Shown: piece by piece, positions 27,386-36,410 of the stretch | Numbering within the stretch: the first letter of the stretch is position 1 | How the letters are laid out: each line of letters begins with the position of its first letter | Assembly: GCF_001657485.1 (NCBI RefSeq) | Contig: NZ_LXFU01000031.1 | Location: 65,485-129,484 of the forward strand | Direction: 5' to 3' | From: Rhizobium sp. WYCCWR10014 | GTDB taxonomy: Bacteria > Pseudomonadota > Alphaproteobacteria > Rhizobiales > Rhizobiaceae | Length of the DNA: 64,000 bases | Notes under the pieces: generated by a model | What the model was told of the DNA's origin: nothing | Databases searched by the model: none | Seen by the model: only the letters and a program-made list of their open reading frames with translations | Program-made: the position numbers and the translations under genes

Positions 27386-27751
27386 GGTGATCTTCCATCA
27401 AGGCGAGCGAGAAGAGCTCTTTTAAAAATTGCGGGGTGTTGCCGCCCTCCGACCCGGCGACGACCAAAATCGATCACATTCATGAAGACGGGGCAAGATG
27501 CGCGGGGGAAAAAGACCTTTGCCTGATCGGCTCAAGCGGCGGGATTCCTCGGGAATCCAATTGCAAAAGCCTACAAAATAACTATTTAGATACAAAATAA
27601 CTGTTATATTTCAAATATTTAAATACAGGCCGCGACGATTTTGCCCTCCATCTCGCCTTGACAGGAGCTGGCTTTCGTTATCTGTTTTGCGCGACATGGA
27701 GGAGGCTGGCGTCAGCCGGCCGCACGAGAATCCCAGGAGGATATTGCAGCG
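27386..27751. other. Divergent intergenic region with AT-rich promoter/operator segment
   Basis: 366 bases with no supported gene. An inverted repeat GGATTCC-TCG-GGAATCC lies at 27542-27558, and an AT-rich block at 27560-27625 carries a tandem 12-bp repeat and an AAATATTT palindrome (27613-27620). It should hold the promoters of the FAH gene and the oxidoreductase operon. Confidence 0.55.
27572..27602. promoter_or_regulatory. Tandem 12-bp direct repeat, operator candidate
   Basis: TACAAAATAACT occurs at 27572-27583 and again at 27591-27602, a 19-bp period (about two helical turns). It lies roughly 150 bases upstream of the Gfo/Idh/MocA operon in an AT-rich block. ROK- and LacI-type sugar regulators often use such sites. 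No regulator gene for it is in sight. Confidence 0.5.
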
Positions 27752-28762
27752 ATGTTGAGATTTGCCGTCGTCGGAATCGACCATGGGCATACGTTCGATC
27801 ACGTGAAGGGATTGCTTGCTTCAGGCGGCGAATTCGTCGGCTATTGCCCGCAGACCTCGGTGTCGGCACTGCGCGAGGCCTTTGAGAAGACCTATCCTGA
27901 CGCGCCGCAGATCGACCGGGAAAAGCTGTTCGACGATCCGTCGATCGACGTCATCTGCATTTCCGCGATCCCGCGTGACCGCGCCGGGCTTGCGATCCGC
28001 GCGATGAGATCGGGCAAGGATGTGATGACCGACAAGCCTGGCGTGACGACCTTCGCCCAGCTCGAGGACGTCAGGCGCACCGTTGCCGAGACCGGCAAGA
28101 TCTTCTCGATCTGCTTTTCCGAGCGCCACTGCGTGCGCTCCGCCGTCAAGGCCGGCAAGCTCGTCGCCGAAGGCGCGATCGGCAAAGTGATCCAGACGCT
28201 CGGCGTCGGTCCACACCGGCTGCAACTGCCGACCCGGCCGGACTGGTTCTTCGATCCTGAAGCCTTCGGCGGCATCATCGTCGATATTGCTTCACACCAG
28301 GTCGACCAGTTCCTGTTCTATACCGGCTCGACCACAGGCGAGGTCATCGCAAGCTCGATCGGCAATTTCGGCATGCCCGACAAGCCCGCCTTCGAGGATT
28401 TCGGTGAAGTGCTTCTGCGCTCCGACAAGGCGGCGGGTTATGTCCGTGTCGACTGGTTCACGCCGGAGGCGCTGCCGACCTGGGGTGACGGGCGCCTGAC
28501 CATCCTCGGCACCGAAGGCTACATCGAACTGCGCAAATATATCGACATTGCCGGCCGACCGGGCAAGGATCATCTCTTCCTGGTCAACGGCAAGGAAATG
28601 ACCCATATCGATTGCAGCGGCGAAAAGCTCGATTATTTCGACGCGTTCACCGCCGACGTCGGCAACCGCACGCAGACGGCGATGACCCAGGATCACGTTT
28701 TTGAAGTCTGCCGTCTTTCGCTCGAAGCCCAGGCTAAAGCCGCGCGCATCGGCGCTCGCTGA
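27752..28762 (+). CDS. Gfo/Idh/MocA family oxidoreductase
   Basis: A 336-residue NAD(P)-dependent dehydrogenase-like protein. It has an N-terminal Rossmann fold ('MLRFAVVGIDHGHTFDHVKGL'), and 'VMTDKPGVTTFAQLEDVRRTV' stands at the E-K-P position (here D-K-P). The C-terminal GFO_IDH_MocA_C-like sheet includes 'FGGIIVDIASHQVDQFLFYTG', with the conserved D-x-x-x-H pair. Family members oxidise or epimerise sugars and polyols such as inositol. AGGAGG lies upstream of the ATG. It forms an operon with a second family member 10 bases downstream and a glyoxalase-fold gene. The substrate is unknown. Confidence 0.88.
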   Translation: MLRFAVVGIDHGHTFDHVKGLLASGGEFVGYCPQTSVSALREAFEKTYPDAPQIDREKLFDDPSIDVICISAIPRDRAGLAIRAMRSGKDVMTDKPGVTTFAQLEDVRRTVAETGKIFSICFSERHCVRSAVKAGKLVAEGAIGKVIQTLGVGPHRLQLPTRPDWFFDPEAFGGIIVDIASHQVDQFLFYTGSTTGEVIASSIGNFGMPDKPAFEDFGEVLLRSDKAAGYVRVDWFTPEALPTWGDGRLTILGTEGYIELRKYIDIAGRPGKDHLFLVNGKEMTHIDCSGEKLDYFDAFTADVGNRTQTAMTQDHVFEVCRLSLEAQAKAARIGAR

Positions 28763-28772
28763 GGAGGAAATC

Positions 28773-29870
28773 ATGACCAGGAAATTGCGCGTCGGCGTCA
28801 TCGGCGCAGGCATCGCTGCGCGGCATCTGGCCGGCTTCGGCTGGAACAAGGAGCTTTTCGAAGTCCCCGTGCTCTGCTCGCTCGACGAGGAACGCGGCAG
28901 GGCGCTGTGTGAGGAATACGGCATTGGCGAATATATGCAGGATGCGGATGCGCTGTTTGCCCGTGACGATCTCGACATCATCGACATTTCGACGCCGCCG
29001 AGCTCGCATTTCGAACTTTGCCGCAAGGGCATCGAATCCGGCAAGCACGTGATCTGCGAGAAGCCGCTCTTCGGCTCGATCGCCGAGGTCGATGAGATGG
29101 GGCGCATCCTCGATCGTTACCCCGGCAAGAAGCTGATGCCGATCTTCCAGTATCGCTACGGCTCCGGCCTGCAGAAGCTGAAGTTGCTGATCGAGCGCGG
29201 CCTGGCCGGCAAGCCGTTCCTGACAACGATCGAAACCCATTGGTGGCGCGGTCCGGATTATTATGCCGTGCCGTGGCGCGGCAAATGGGCGAGCGAACTG
29301 GGCGGCGGCCTTCTCGGCCACGCCATCCACGCTCATGATATGCTGAACTATGTGCATGGCCCCTGTGCCGAGGTGTTTTCCTATGGGGCGACGCTGGTCA
29401 ATCCGATCGAGGTCGAGGATACGGCAGCCCTTTCGGTGAGGATGCAGAATGGCTCGCTGGCGACGCTGTCGATGACGCTGGGTTCGCGCAAGGAGATCTC
29501 GCGGCTGCGCTTCTGCTTCAACGACCTCGTCGCCGAAAGCATCATCGAACCCTATACGATGGGCCGTGATCCGTGGACGTTCGTCGCCGGGACAGAGGAA
29601 CATCAGGCGCGGATCGATGAAGTGCTCGCCGCCTATGTGCCTGGCGAGGATGGCTACACCCGTCAGTTCGAGCTCTTCCACAAGGCGATCGTCGAGGACA
29701 CCGACCCACCGGTGACATTGCAGGATGCCCGCAATTCGCTGGAACTGGTAACGGCCGCTTATTTCTCGCAGCGAACCGGACAACCGACGCCGATGCCGAT
29801 CGCTGCCGATCATCCGCTTTATCGTTCCTGGCTTCCGGCAGGGGAATGGCGTGCTGCGGCCACCGTCTGA
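28773..29870 (+). CDS. Gfo/Idh/MocA family oxidoreductase (second copy)
   Basis: A 365-residue family member distinct from its neighbour. The Rossmann motif is 'RKLRVGVIGAGIAARHLAGFGWN'; the catalytic lysine is in 'HVICEKPLFGSIAEVDEMGRIL' (canonical E-K-P); the C-terminal domain has 'WRGKWASELGGGLLGHAIHAHDMLNYVHGP', with the family's His and Asp. AGGAGGAAA precedes the ATG. Two different Gfo/Idh/MocA enzymes in tandem suggest successive or paired steps, for example keto-sugar formation and reduction, on one substrate. Confidence 0.9.
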   Translation: MTRKLRVGVIGAGIAARHLAGFGWNKELFEVPVLCSLDEERGRALCEEYGIGEYMQDADALFARDDLDIIDISTPPSSHFELCRKGIESGKHVICEKPLFGSIAEVDEMGRILDRYPGKKLMPIFQYRYGSGLQKLKLLIERGLAGKPFLTTIETHWWRGPDYYAVPWRGKWASELGGGLLGHAIHAHDMLNYVHGPCAEVFSYGATLVNPIEVEDTAALSVRMQNGSLATLSMTLGSRKEISRLRFCFNDLVAESIIEPYTMGRDPWTFVAGTEEHQARIDEVLAAYVPGEDGYTRQFELFHKAIVEDTDPPVTLQDARNSLELVTAAYFSQRTGQPTPMPIAADHPLYRSWLPAGEWRAAATV

Positions 29871-29889
29871 ACCGGGAAGGGCTCTCCCC

Positions 29890-30300
29890 ATGCTGAAATC
29901 CTTCGAGCATGTCGGCATGACGGTCAGCGACATGGACCGCACCGTCGATTTCTACTGTGGCCTGCTCGGCCTCAGCCTCGTGCTGCGCAAGATGATGGCG
30001 AATGGAATGCAGGTAGCGTTCCTCGATGCAGGCGGCGGCATGCTGGAGGTCTTTGCGCCGCCCGGCGGCGCGTCGAGAGCGGTCGACGTGCCTGACGATA
30101 CGGCCGGTGTCCGGCACCTCACCTTCCATTTCGACAATGTCGACGAGGCCTTCACCCGCCTTGAACAGGCGGGCGTCGAGATCAAGGAGCGGCCGCGCTT
30201 CGCCGTCCACTCCGAGATGTTGAACAAGATCGCCTTCGTTCGCGATCCCGACGGCATCATCGTCGAGCTTGCCGAACGCTCTCAGGACCGCCAGGGCTGA
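29890..30300 (+). CDS. VOC/glyoxalase-fold protein
   Basis: A 136-residue protein with the vicinal-oxygen-chelate fold. 'LKSFEHVGMTVSDMDRTVDFYCGLLGLSLVLR' gives the first metal histidine; 'GVRHLTFHFDNVDEAFTRLEQAGVEI' the second half with its histidine; 'KIAFVRDPDGIIVELAE' the metal glutamate. It may be a lactoylglutathione-lyase relative, an epimerase or a dioxygenase. It is third in the oxidoreductase operon (19 bases after the previous stop), so it may epimerise or cleave an intermediate of that pathway. Confidence 0.85.
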   Translation: MLKSFEHVGMTVSDMDRTVDFYCGLLGLSLVLRKMMANGMQVAFLDAGGGMLEVFAPPGGASRAVDVPDDTAGVRHLTFHFDNVDEAFTRLEQAGVEIKERPRFAVHSEMLNKIAFVRDPDGIIVELAERSQDRQG

Positions 30301-30385
30301 CACAGGTACTGCCGATCGCTTCGCTGCGGGCGGTCAGACCGTCCCGCAGCAGATCGATCAGGCGCTGGACGAGCTTTGCCGCCAT
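30257..30385 (-). CDS. Short open frame after allophanate hydrolase, possible regulator remnant
   Basis: A 42-codon frame begins with an ATG at 30385, with GAGGAGAG just upstream, directly after the allophanate hydrolase stop. It begins 'AAKLVQRLIDLLRDGLTARSEAI', reminiscent of a helix near the end of TetR-type regulators, then runs antisense into the glyoxalase gene's 3' end. It may be a decayed gene end or chance. Product unknown. Confidence 0.25.
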   Translation of the reverse strand: MAAKLVQRLIDLLRDGLTARSEAIGSTCVSPGGPESVRQARR

Positions 30386-30397
30386 GCAAGGCTCTCC

Positions 30398-32203
30398 TCA
30401 GCTCGCCAGCTTGGCGCTGATATAGTTGCGCCAGCCGCCAAGAGCGGTGATTTCCTCGGCACCTTTCACGGCATGGGCTTCGCAGACGAAGCCGGAGACG
30501 CTGGAACCGTCTTCGAGCGTCAGCTTACCGATGCCGAGGGGTGCCGGAATCTTCTGGACGAACCTGCCGAAAGAATCGGCCGGCAGTGCCCAGACCTCGA
30601 CCTCCAGCCCCTGACCCTTATGGCCGGGTTCGCGCAGCAGTCCCGGTTTGGCCGGCGTGGTATTGGGCAGAACGAAGAGGCGATAGTCGCCGGCCGTGCA
30701 GCAGGTCTTGACCAACCGTCCGCCCGTGCCTGCCAATTCGTGATTGAGCGGCATGCCGGTCAGATGCGCACCGACGACCGCGATTTCGATGAAACCGTCA
30801 TCGCCAGGCACAACACGGCTTGCTTCGGGAATCGCAGCCTGCCGGTCGATGCCCATGCCGGAGCTTGCTGCGCGGTGCAGCGCATCGGCAAGCGGCGCCA
30901 GCGCATCGTCGGTGAAGGCAGGTGCAATGACGGTCACGCCGCCCGGCAGCCCACCTTTTCCGAATCCCGCCGGAACGGCGATCGCCGCGCAATCGAGCAG
31001 GTTGACGAAATTGGTGTAGCGGCCGAGGCGGCCGTTGAGCACGACGGGATTGGCCTGCATGTCGGCGACCGTGTAGGTGGTCGGCGCCGTCGGCAGCAGC
31101 AGCACGTCGGCCTTTTCCCATTCGGCCTCGGTCTTGCGGCGCAGTTCCTCCAGCCGGTAGCGGCCGTTGAAGGCCTCGACCGCGGTCTTGCCCTTGGCGC
31201 CTTCGATGATCCCTCTGACCGTCGGATCGAAATCGGCGGCGTTGGTGGCGAGGAAGGTCTCCACCGCCGCCAGACGTTCGGCAACCCACGGCCCGTCATA
31301 GAGAAGGGCGGCAGCCTCGCGGAATGGCGTGTAATCGAAGGGCACGATGGTCGCCCCGAGCGCTTTTGCCCGCTCGATCGCCTGATCGTAGAGCGCCTCC
31401 ACCTCCTTGTCCCCGAAGAATTCCCGTTCGGCGTCGGCGAGGACGCCGATGCGCAAGCCCGATACCGGCAGCTTCGCCGGCACGGCGCGACGCGAGAAAG
31501 GATCGGCGGCATCGAAGCCTTCGGCGACCTTGCGGATCGCAACACCGTCAGAGACGGTCGCGGCGAAGATCGTGATGCAGTCGACGCTCTTGCAGGCCGG
31601 AACCGCGCCGGTATTCGGCAAGAGACCCGGCGTCGGTTTGATGCCGACCAGATTGTTGAAGGCAGCCGGCACCCGGCCGGAGCCTGCCGTATCCGTGCCG
31701 AGCGCAAAGGCAGCAAGGCCGGAGGCCACAGTGACCGCCGATCCGGAACTCGAACCGCCTGAGATATAGGCCGCATCGAAGACCGAACGCGGCGCGCCAT
31801 AGGGCGAGCGCGTGCCGTTGAGGCCGGTCGCGAACTGGTCGAGATTGGTCTTGCCGATGACGATGGCGCCGGCCGCCTTCAACCGGGCAACGACGGTGGA
31901 GTCCGCCTCCGGCCGATATTCATAGGCCGGGCAGGCGGCCGTTGTCGGCAGGCCGGCGGCATCGATATTGTCTTTCACGGCAAAGGGAACGCCCCAAAGC
32001 GGCAGGCTGTTTGCCTCAGGCGCGCGTGCCATCAAAGCTTTGGCGGCAGCGCGCAGCTCCTCATCCGGCACCGGGGTGATGAAGATTGCCGGATCCTTCG
32101 AGGCGGCACGCCGCGCGATCACCTCTTCGATGGCGTCGAGCGGCGTCAGGCCGGATTGATAGGCGGCGCGAAGGCTTGAGAGATCCAGGATGGTCGGCAG
32201 CAT
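30398..32203 (-). CDS. atzF: Allophanate hydrolase
   Basis: A 601-residue amidase-signature enzyme hydrolysing allophanate to ammonia and CO2, the last step of urea- or guanidine-derived nitrogen release. The amidase domain (about residues 1-440) has the catalytic Lys in 'GVPFAVKDNIDAAGLPTT' and the Ser triad in 'AAYISGGSSSGSAVTVASGLAAFALGTDTAGSGRVPAAFNNLVGIKPT'. The C-terminal domain (about 480-601) is of AtzF_C type. I chose the ATG at 32203, with GGAGGAA upstream inside the end of the carboxylase gene; the stop and start are one base apart, so the two are translationally coupled. Last gene of the operon. Confidence 0.95.
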   Translation of the reverse strand: MLPTILDLSSLRAAYQSGLTPLDAIEEVIARRAASKDPAIFITPVPDEELRAAAKALMARAPEANSLPLWGVPFAVKDNIDAAGLPTTAACPAYEYRPEADSTVVARLKAAGAIVIGKTNLDQFATGLNGTRSPYGAPRSVFDAAYISGGSSSGSAVTVASGLAAFALGTDTAGSGRVPAAFNNLVGIKPTPGLLPNTGAVPACKSVDCITIFAATVSDGVAIRKVAEGFDAADPFSRRAVPAKLPVSGLRIGVLADAEREFFGDKEVEALYDQAIERAKALGATIVPFDYTPFREAAALLYDGPWVAERLAAVETFLATNAADFDPTVRGIIEGAKGKTAVEAFNGRYRLEELRRKTEAEWEKADVLLLPTAPTTYTVADMQANPVVLNGRLGRYTNFVNLLDCAAIAVPAGFGKGGLPGGVTVIAPAFTDDALAPLADALHRAASSGMGIDRQAAIPEASRVVPGDDGFIEIAVVGAHLTGMPLNHELAGTGGRLVKTCCTAGDYRLFVLPNTTPAKPGLLREPGHKGQGLEVEVWALPADSFGRFVQKIPAPLGIGKLTLEDGSSVSGFVCEAHAVKGAEEITALGGWRNYISAKLAS

Positions 32204-32204
32204 G

Positions 32205-35200
32205 TCAGCATTCCTCCAGAACGACGATGATATCGCCGGCTTTGACGTTTCTTCCCGGCCCGGCGCGCAGATCGCGGACGCGGCCTGGCGCATGGGCGGT
32301 GACGTTGATTTCCATTTTCATCGATTCGATGATGGCGAGTGTATCGCCGGCCGCAACCGGGGCGCCCGGCTCGACCATCAATTTCCAGATATTGCCGGGC
32401 ACGGCGCTGGCAACACCGAAGCAGCCGTCGGGGATATCCCCATCCAGACTTTCGCCCGTGCCTTCATCGGTGACGAAGCTGTCGAGCCCGGCCTCCTTCC
32501 AGCGCTGGCGCTCAGTATCGAAGGCCGCCTGCTGCGTTGCCTTGAAGCGGCCGATCGACGCCGAATTCGCCTGCAATTCCTTCTCATAGGCGGCATAGGA
32601 GAATTCCGTCTCCTCGATCCTGATTGGATAACCGCCATGCGGGAAGGCGGCGCGCGCCTCCGTCAGCTCCTGATTGCTGACCGGGAAGAAACGGATTTGG
32701 TCGAAGAAGTTCAGCAGCCAGGGTTTGCCCCTGGCAAAGGCCGGTGTCTCCCGCCATGTGTTCCAGACCTGAATAGTACGGCCGAAGAGCTGATAGCCGC
32801 CCGGTCCTTCCATGCCGTAGATGCACATATAGGCGCCGCCGATGCCGACGGCATTTTCCGGCGTCCAGGTGCGGGCGGGATTATACTTCGTCGTCACGAG
32901 GCGGTGGCGCGGATCGGTCGGGGTCGCAACCGGCGCGCCAAGATAGACATCGCCGAGACCGAGCACCAGGTAGCTCGCATCAAAGACGATATTGCGGACG
33001 GCCTGTTCGTCGGGAAGACCGTTGATGCGGCGGATGAACTCGATATTCGACGGGCACCAGGGCGCATTCGGGCGCACGAGCTCCTGATATTTGCGCATCG
33101 CAAGCTCCGCATCCGGATCGTTCCAGGAAAGCGGCAGATGCACGATACGGCTCGGCACCGTGACCTCCTGGGCTGCCGGAAGCGTCGCCTCGATCTCGGA
33201 GAGCAGCCCGAGCAGGCGCCGGCGCGTCAGTTGCGTGCCGTCATAATGGATCTGCAGCGAGCGGATACCGGGGGTGAGGTCGATGACGCCGGGAAGGTGG
33301 GCCTCGATGACCGCCTGCATCAGCAGGTGCACCCGCAGCCGAAGTGCGATGTCGAGCGTCATCGGCCCATATTCGACGAGCAGGTTGTCGTCACCCTGGC
33401 GGCGATAGACGACGGAAACCGGGCCGTCATTGCTGATGCCGACGATCGGCGAACCGGTCTCTTCCGTGGGCCGCCGCACCACCGGGCCGGCGATCGGGTC
33501 TTCCGGCCGCACTACTGCATGAAAACGGATACGGTCGCCGGGCTTGAACTGGCCCATCTTCCACTGCTCGTCGCGGGCAATCACCGCCGGGCAGACGAAG
33601 CCGCCAAGGCTCGGGCCGTCAGGGCCGAGGATAATCGGCATGTCGCCGGTGAAATCGATCGCCCCGATCGCATAGGCATTGTCGTGCAGGTTGGATGGGT
33701 GCAGCCCCGCCTCGCCGCCATCGCGGCGCGCCCAAAGCGGGGCCGGGCCGATGAGGCGAACGCCGGTGCGGGCGCTGTTGAAATGCACCTCGTAAGCCGT
33801 CGAAAATAGCGTCTCGATATCACTATCCTCGAAGAAGTCAGGTGCACCGTGCGGGCCATAGACAACGCCGACATCCCACTCACGTGTCAATGTGGCGGGC
33901 TCCGTCGCAGGCGTTGCCGGTTCGGCCGCCGCCTGCCGGGCAAAATGCAGCACATGCCCTGTCTTCAGCGTGCCAGTGGCGTTACCGCCGAACTGGCCGA
34001 GGCCGAAGGTCGCCCGCGAGCCGAGCACGACGGGGGCGGAAAAACCGCCCGCGACGGCGAGATAGGCGCGTTGCCCCGGTCCTTCGATTGCGCCAATCGA
34101 CAGCACCTGACCAGCCCGGATCGTTACCGGTTCGTCATGCAGCAATTTTGTGCCATCGCATGTCATCGGCATCCGCGCGCCGGCAAGCGCGATCGTCTGG
34201 TCGGCATAAAACCGCAATGTCGGACCGGAAACGGTCAACTCCAGCGCAGCCGTCACATCGTCATTGCCGACCAGCCGGTTGGCATGGCGGAAGGAGCGCT
34301 CGTCCATCGGCCCGCTCGGCGGTACTCCGACATGCCAGAGGCCGAGCCGGCCCGGCAGTTCCTGGATGCTCGACTGGGCGCCTGGCGCCAGAACCTCAAC
34401 GACATCGGGAACGAAGGCGAAGTCGCGTAGAGCCGTCGTTGCCACCTTGGCGCTGGCCAGCAATTCGGAAGCGGCGATCGTCCTGAGGTAAGCGAGATTG
34501 GTCTCGATGCCCGATATCGACGTTTCGGCGAGTGCTGCCTTCAGTTTCTCGATCGCCGCCGGCCGGTCTTCCGCCGCAACGATCAGCTTGGCAAGCATCG
34601 GGTCGTAGAAGGGCGTCACCTCGGTTCCCGTCTCGATCCAGCCGTCGACGCGCGCACTTTCCGGAAAAATGACTTCGGTCAAAAGGCCGGCACTCGGGCG
34701 AAAGTCGGCATGCGGCATCTCGGCATAGATCCGCATCTCGATCGCCGCACCCTTCGGCGTCAGGGCGTCAGCACCCGAGAGCACGTCCTCGCCAGCCGCC
34801 TGCCGGATCATCCATTCGACGAGATCGATGCCAAAGACGGCTTCCGTGACGGGATGCTCGACCTGAAGGCGGGTGTTGACCTCGAGGAAATAGAATTCCT
34901 GGCGCTGAGGATCGTAGATGAATTCGACGGTGCCGGCCGATTCATAGGAGACCGAGCGTCCCAGATCGACCGCCGCCTTGTGCAGCTGCGCTCTAGTTTC
35001 GGCGGAGAGGCCGGGGGCAGGAGTCTCCTCGACGACCTTCTGGTTTCGCCGCTGCAGCGAGCAGTCGCGTTCGCCGAGCGCAATCACGCCGCCCTTGCCG
35101 TCGCCGAAGATCTGTACCTCGACATGGCGCGCTTCGGCAACGAAACGCTCGATGTAGACGCGCGCATCGCCGAAGCTGGCGCGGGCGGTCCGCTGCACGC

Positions 35201-35744
35201 TTTCGAAGGAGGCCTTGAGGCTTGTGGCGTCGGCGCAGAGCTGCATGCCGATTCCGCCGCCGCCGGCCGTGCTCTTCAGCATGACGGGATAACCGATGGT
35301 TTCGGCGGCCGAAAGCGCCTCGTCGACGCTCTGCAAGAGATCGGTGCCGGGCAGTAGCGGCACGCCGCTCGCTTTCGCCAATTCGCGCGCCGTGTGCTTC
35401 AGGCCGAAGGCCGACAGATGCTCCGGCCGTGGGCCGATGAAGGCGATGCCTTCGGCGGCGAGCCGCTCGGCAAAGCCGATATTCTCCGAGAGAAAGCCGT
35501 AGCCCGGGTGGACGGCTTCAGCGCCCGTCGCCTTGCAGGCGGCAATGACGGCGTCGACGTCAAGATAACTTTCGGCAGCAGGCGCCGGGCCGAGGCGGAC
35601 GGCCTCGTCAGCGGTCAGCGCCGGCTTCGCGAACCGATCGGCATCGGAATAGACGGCAACGGAGGCAATGCCCATCCTCTTCAATGTGCGGATGACGCGG
35701 ACGGCGATTTCGCCGCGATTGGCGATAAGGACCTTGGTGAACAT
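32205..35744 (-). CDS. Urea/guanidine carboxylase (biotin-dependent), probably guanidine carboxylase
   Basis: A 1179-residue biotin carboxylase. Biotin carboxylase domain at about 1-450 ('KVLIANRGEIAVRVIRTLKRMG', 'KSTAGGGGIGMQLCADATSL', 'EFYFLEVNTRLQVEHPVTEAVFGIDLVEWMI'). Carboxyltransferase halves follow: an AHS2/KipA-like part from about 460 ('LGLWHVGVPPSGPMDERSFRHANRLVGNDD') and an AHS1/KipI-like part from about 770 ('ISNDGPVSVVYRRQGDDNLLVEYGPMTLDIALRLRVHLLM'). A C-terminal biotinyl domain has the biotin lysine in 'IIESMKMEINV' (about residue 1143). It carboxylates urea or guanidine using ATP and bicarbonate. The riboswitch and DUF1989 partners favour guanidine; I did not resolve the specificity residue. 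Confidence 0.93.
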   Translation of the reverse strand: MFTKVLIANRGEIAVRVIRTLKRMGIASVAVYSDADRFAKPALTADEAVRLGPAPAAESYLDVDAVIAACKATGAEAVHPGYGFLSENIGFAERLAAEGIAFIGPRPEHLSAFGLKHTARELAKASGVPLLPGTDLLQSVDEALSAAETIGYPVMLKSTAGGGGIGMQLCADATSLKASFESVQRTARASFGDARVYIERFVAEARHVEVQIFGDGKGGVIALGERDCSLQRRNQKVVEETPAPGLSAETRAQLHKAAVDLGRSVSYESAGTVEFIYDPQRQEFYFLEVNTRLQVEHPVTEAVFGIDLVEWMIRQAAGEDVLSGADALTPKGAAIEMRIYAEMPHADFRPSAGLLTEVIFPESARVDGWIETGTEVTPFYDPMLAKLIVAAEDRPAAIEKLKAALAETSISGIETNLAYLRTIAASELLASAKVATTALRDFAFVPDVVEVLAPGAQSSIQELPGRLGLWHVGVPPSGPMDERSFRHANRLVGNDDVTAALELTVSGPTLRFYADQTIALAGARMPMTCDGTKLLHDEPVTIRAGQVLSIGAIEGPGQRAYLAVAGGFSAPVVLGSRATFGLGQFGGNATGTLKTGHVLHFARQAAAEPATPATEPATLTREWDVGVVYGPHGAPDFFEDSDIETLFSTAYEVHFNSARTGVRLIGPAPLWARRDGGEAGLHPSNLHDNAYAIGAIDFTGDMPIILGPDGPSLGGFVCPAVIARDEQWKMGQFKPGDRIRFHAVVRPEDPIAGPVVRRPTEETGSPIVGISNDGPVSVVYRRQGDDNLLVEYGPMTLDIALRLRVHLLMQAVIEAHLPGVIDLTPGIRSLQIHYDGTQLTRRRLLGLLSEIEATLPAAQEVTVPSRIVHLPLSWNDPDAELAMRKYQELVRPNAPWCPSNIEFIRRINGLPDEQAVRNIVFDASYLVLGLGDVYLGAPVATPTDPRHRLVTTKYNPARTWTPENAVGIGGAYMCIYGMEGPGGYQLFGRTIQVWNTWRETPAFARGKPWLLNFFDQIRFFPVSNQELTEARAAFPHGGYPIRIEETEFSYAAYEKELQANSASIGRFKATQQAAFDTERQRWKEAGLDSFVTDEGTGESLDGDIPDGCFGVASAVPGNIWKLMVEPGAPVAAGDTLAIIESMKMEINVTAHAPGRVRDLRAGPGRNVKAGDIIVVLEEC

Positions 35745-35747
35745 CGA

Positions 35748-36401
35748 TCAGTCCTCGCCGTCCCAGATCAGCACCCGGATCGGCGTCGGATCAAAGCCGT
35801 TGCAGGGATTGTTTATCTGCGGGCAGTTGGAGATGACGCAGAGCACGTCCATCTCCGCCACCAGTTCGACGTAGTCGCCGGGCGCGGAGATGCCGTCGAC
35901 GATCGTCATCTCGCCGTTCGGCTTGATCGGCACATTCATGAAGAAATTGATGTTCGGCACGATGTCGCGCTTGCTCATGCCGTGTTTGGTCACCTCGATC
36001 ACGAAATTGTCGCGGCAGGCATGCAGGTATTTGGTGCCGTGGCCAAAGCGCACCGTGTTGCTCTCGCAGGAGCAGGCGCCGGCTGATGCATCGTGGCGGC
36101 CGCAGCTATCGGCCGTCATGACAAGCATGACGTTGCCTTCGTTCGAGATGATCTTCGTGCCGGTGCCGATATAGGCGCCACCCTGCGCCCGCATCGTATC
36201 CTGGTTGGAATAACGCTCGCCAAAATCATCGGCGCGATAAAACAGCGTGTCGATTGCCTGCTGGCCGTAGCTGTCCTCGATGCGGATCGTCTGGCCCTTG
36301 CGGACGATGCCGGACCATGGCGCTTCGGCCGGGATGAAGTGATCCTGCACGGCGTTTTCGAAGCCGCGCGAAGCTGAAGTCTTGATGAAATCGGTCATCA
36401 C
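35748..36401 (-). CDS. DUF1989 'urea carboxylase-associated' protein, small subunit of a probable carboxyguanidine deiminase
   Basis: A 217-residue DUF1989 protein. Typical blocks are 'PAEAPWSGIVRKGQTIRIEDSYGQQAIDTLFYRADDFGERYSNQDTMRAQGGAYIGTGTKIISNEGNVMLVMTADSCGRHD' and 'KRDIVPNINFFMNVPIKPNGEMTIVDGISAPGDYVELVAEMDVLCVISNCPQ'. A cluster of cysteines and a histidine ('DSCGRHDASAGACSCES') could bind zinc. The two DUF1989 proteins next to these carboxylases have been reported to form a heteromeric carboxyguanidine deiminase (CgdA/CgdB) that yields allophanate and ammonia. I do not assign which subunit is A or B. The stop lies three bases from the carboxylase start. Confidence 0.88.
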   Translation of the reverse strand: MMTDFIKTSASRGFENAVQDHFIPAEAPWSGIVRKGQTIRIEDSYGQQAIDTLFYRADDFGERYSNQDTMRAQGGAYIGTGTKIISNEGNVMLVMTADSCGRHDASAGACSCESNTVRFGHGTKYLHACRDNFVIEVTKHGMSKRDIVPNINFFMNVPIKPNGEMTIVDGISAPGDYVELVAEMDVLCVISNCPQINNPCNGFDPTPIRVLIWDGED

Positions 36402-36410
36402 AATCCCTCC

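Noticed and set aside
30269-31762. 497-codon plus-strand frame opposite allophanate hydrolase
   Set aside because: The minus strand encodes a clear amidase-signature enzyme; the plus frame is a compositional shadow.
32190-33809. 539-codon plus-strand frame opposite the carboxylase
   Set aside because: The carboxylase on the minus strand has all domain motifs; this frame has none and lacks a plausible start.
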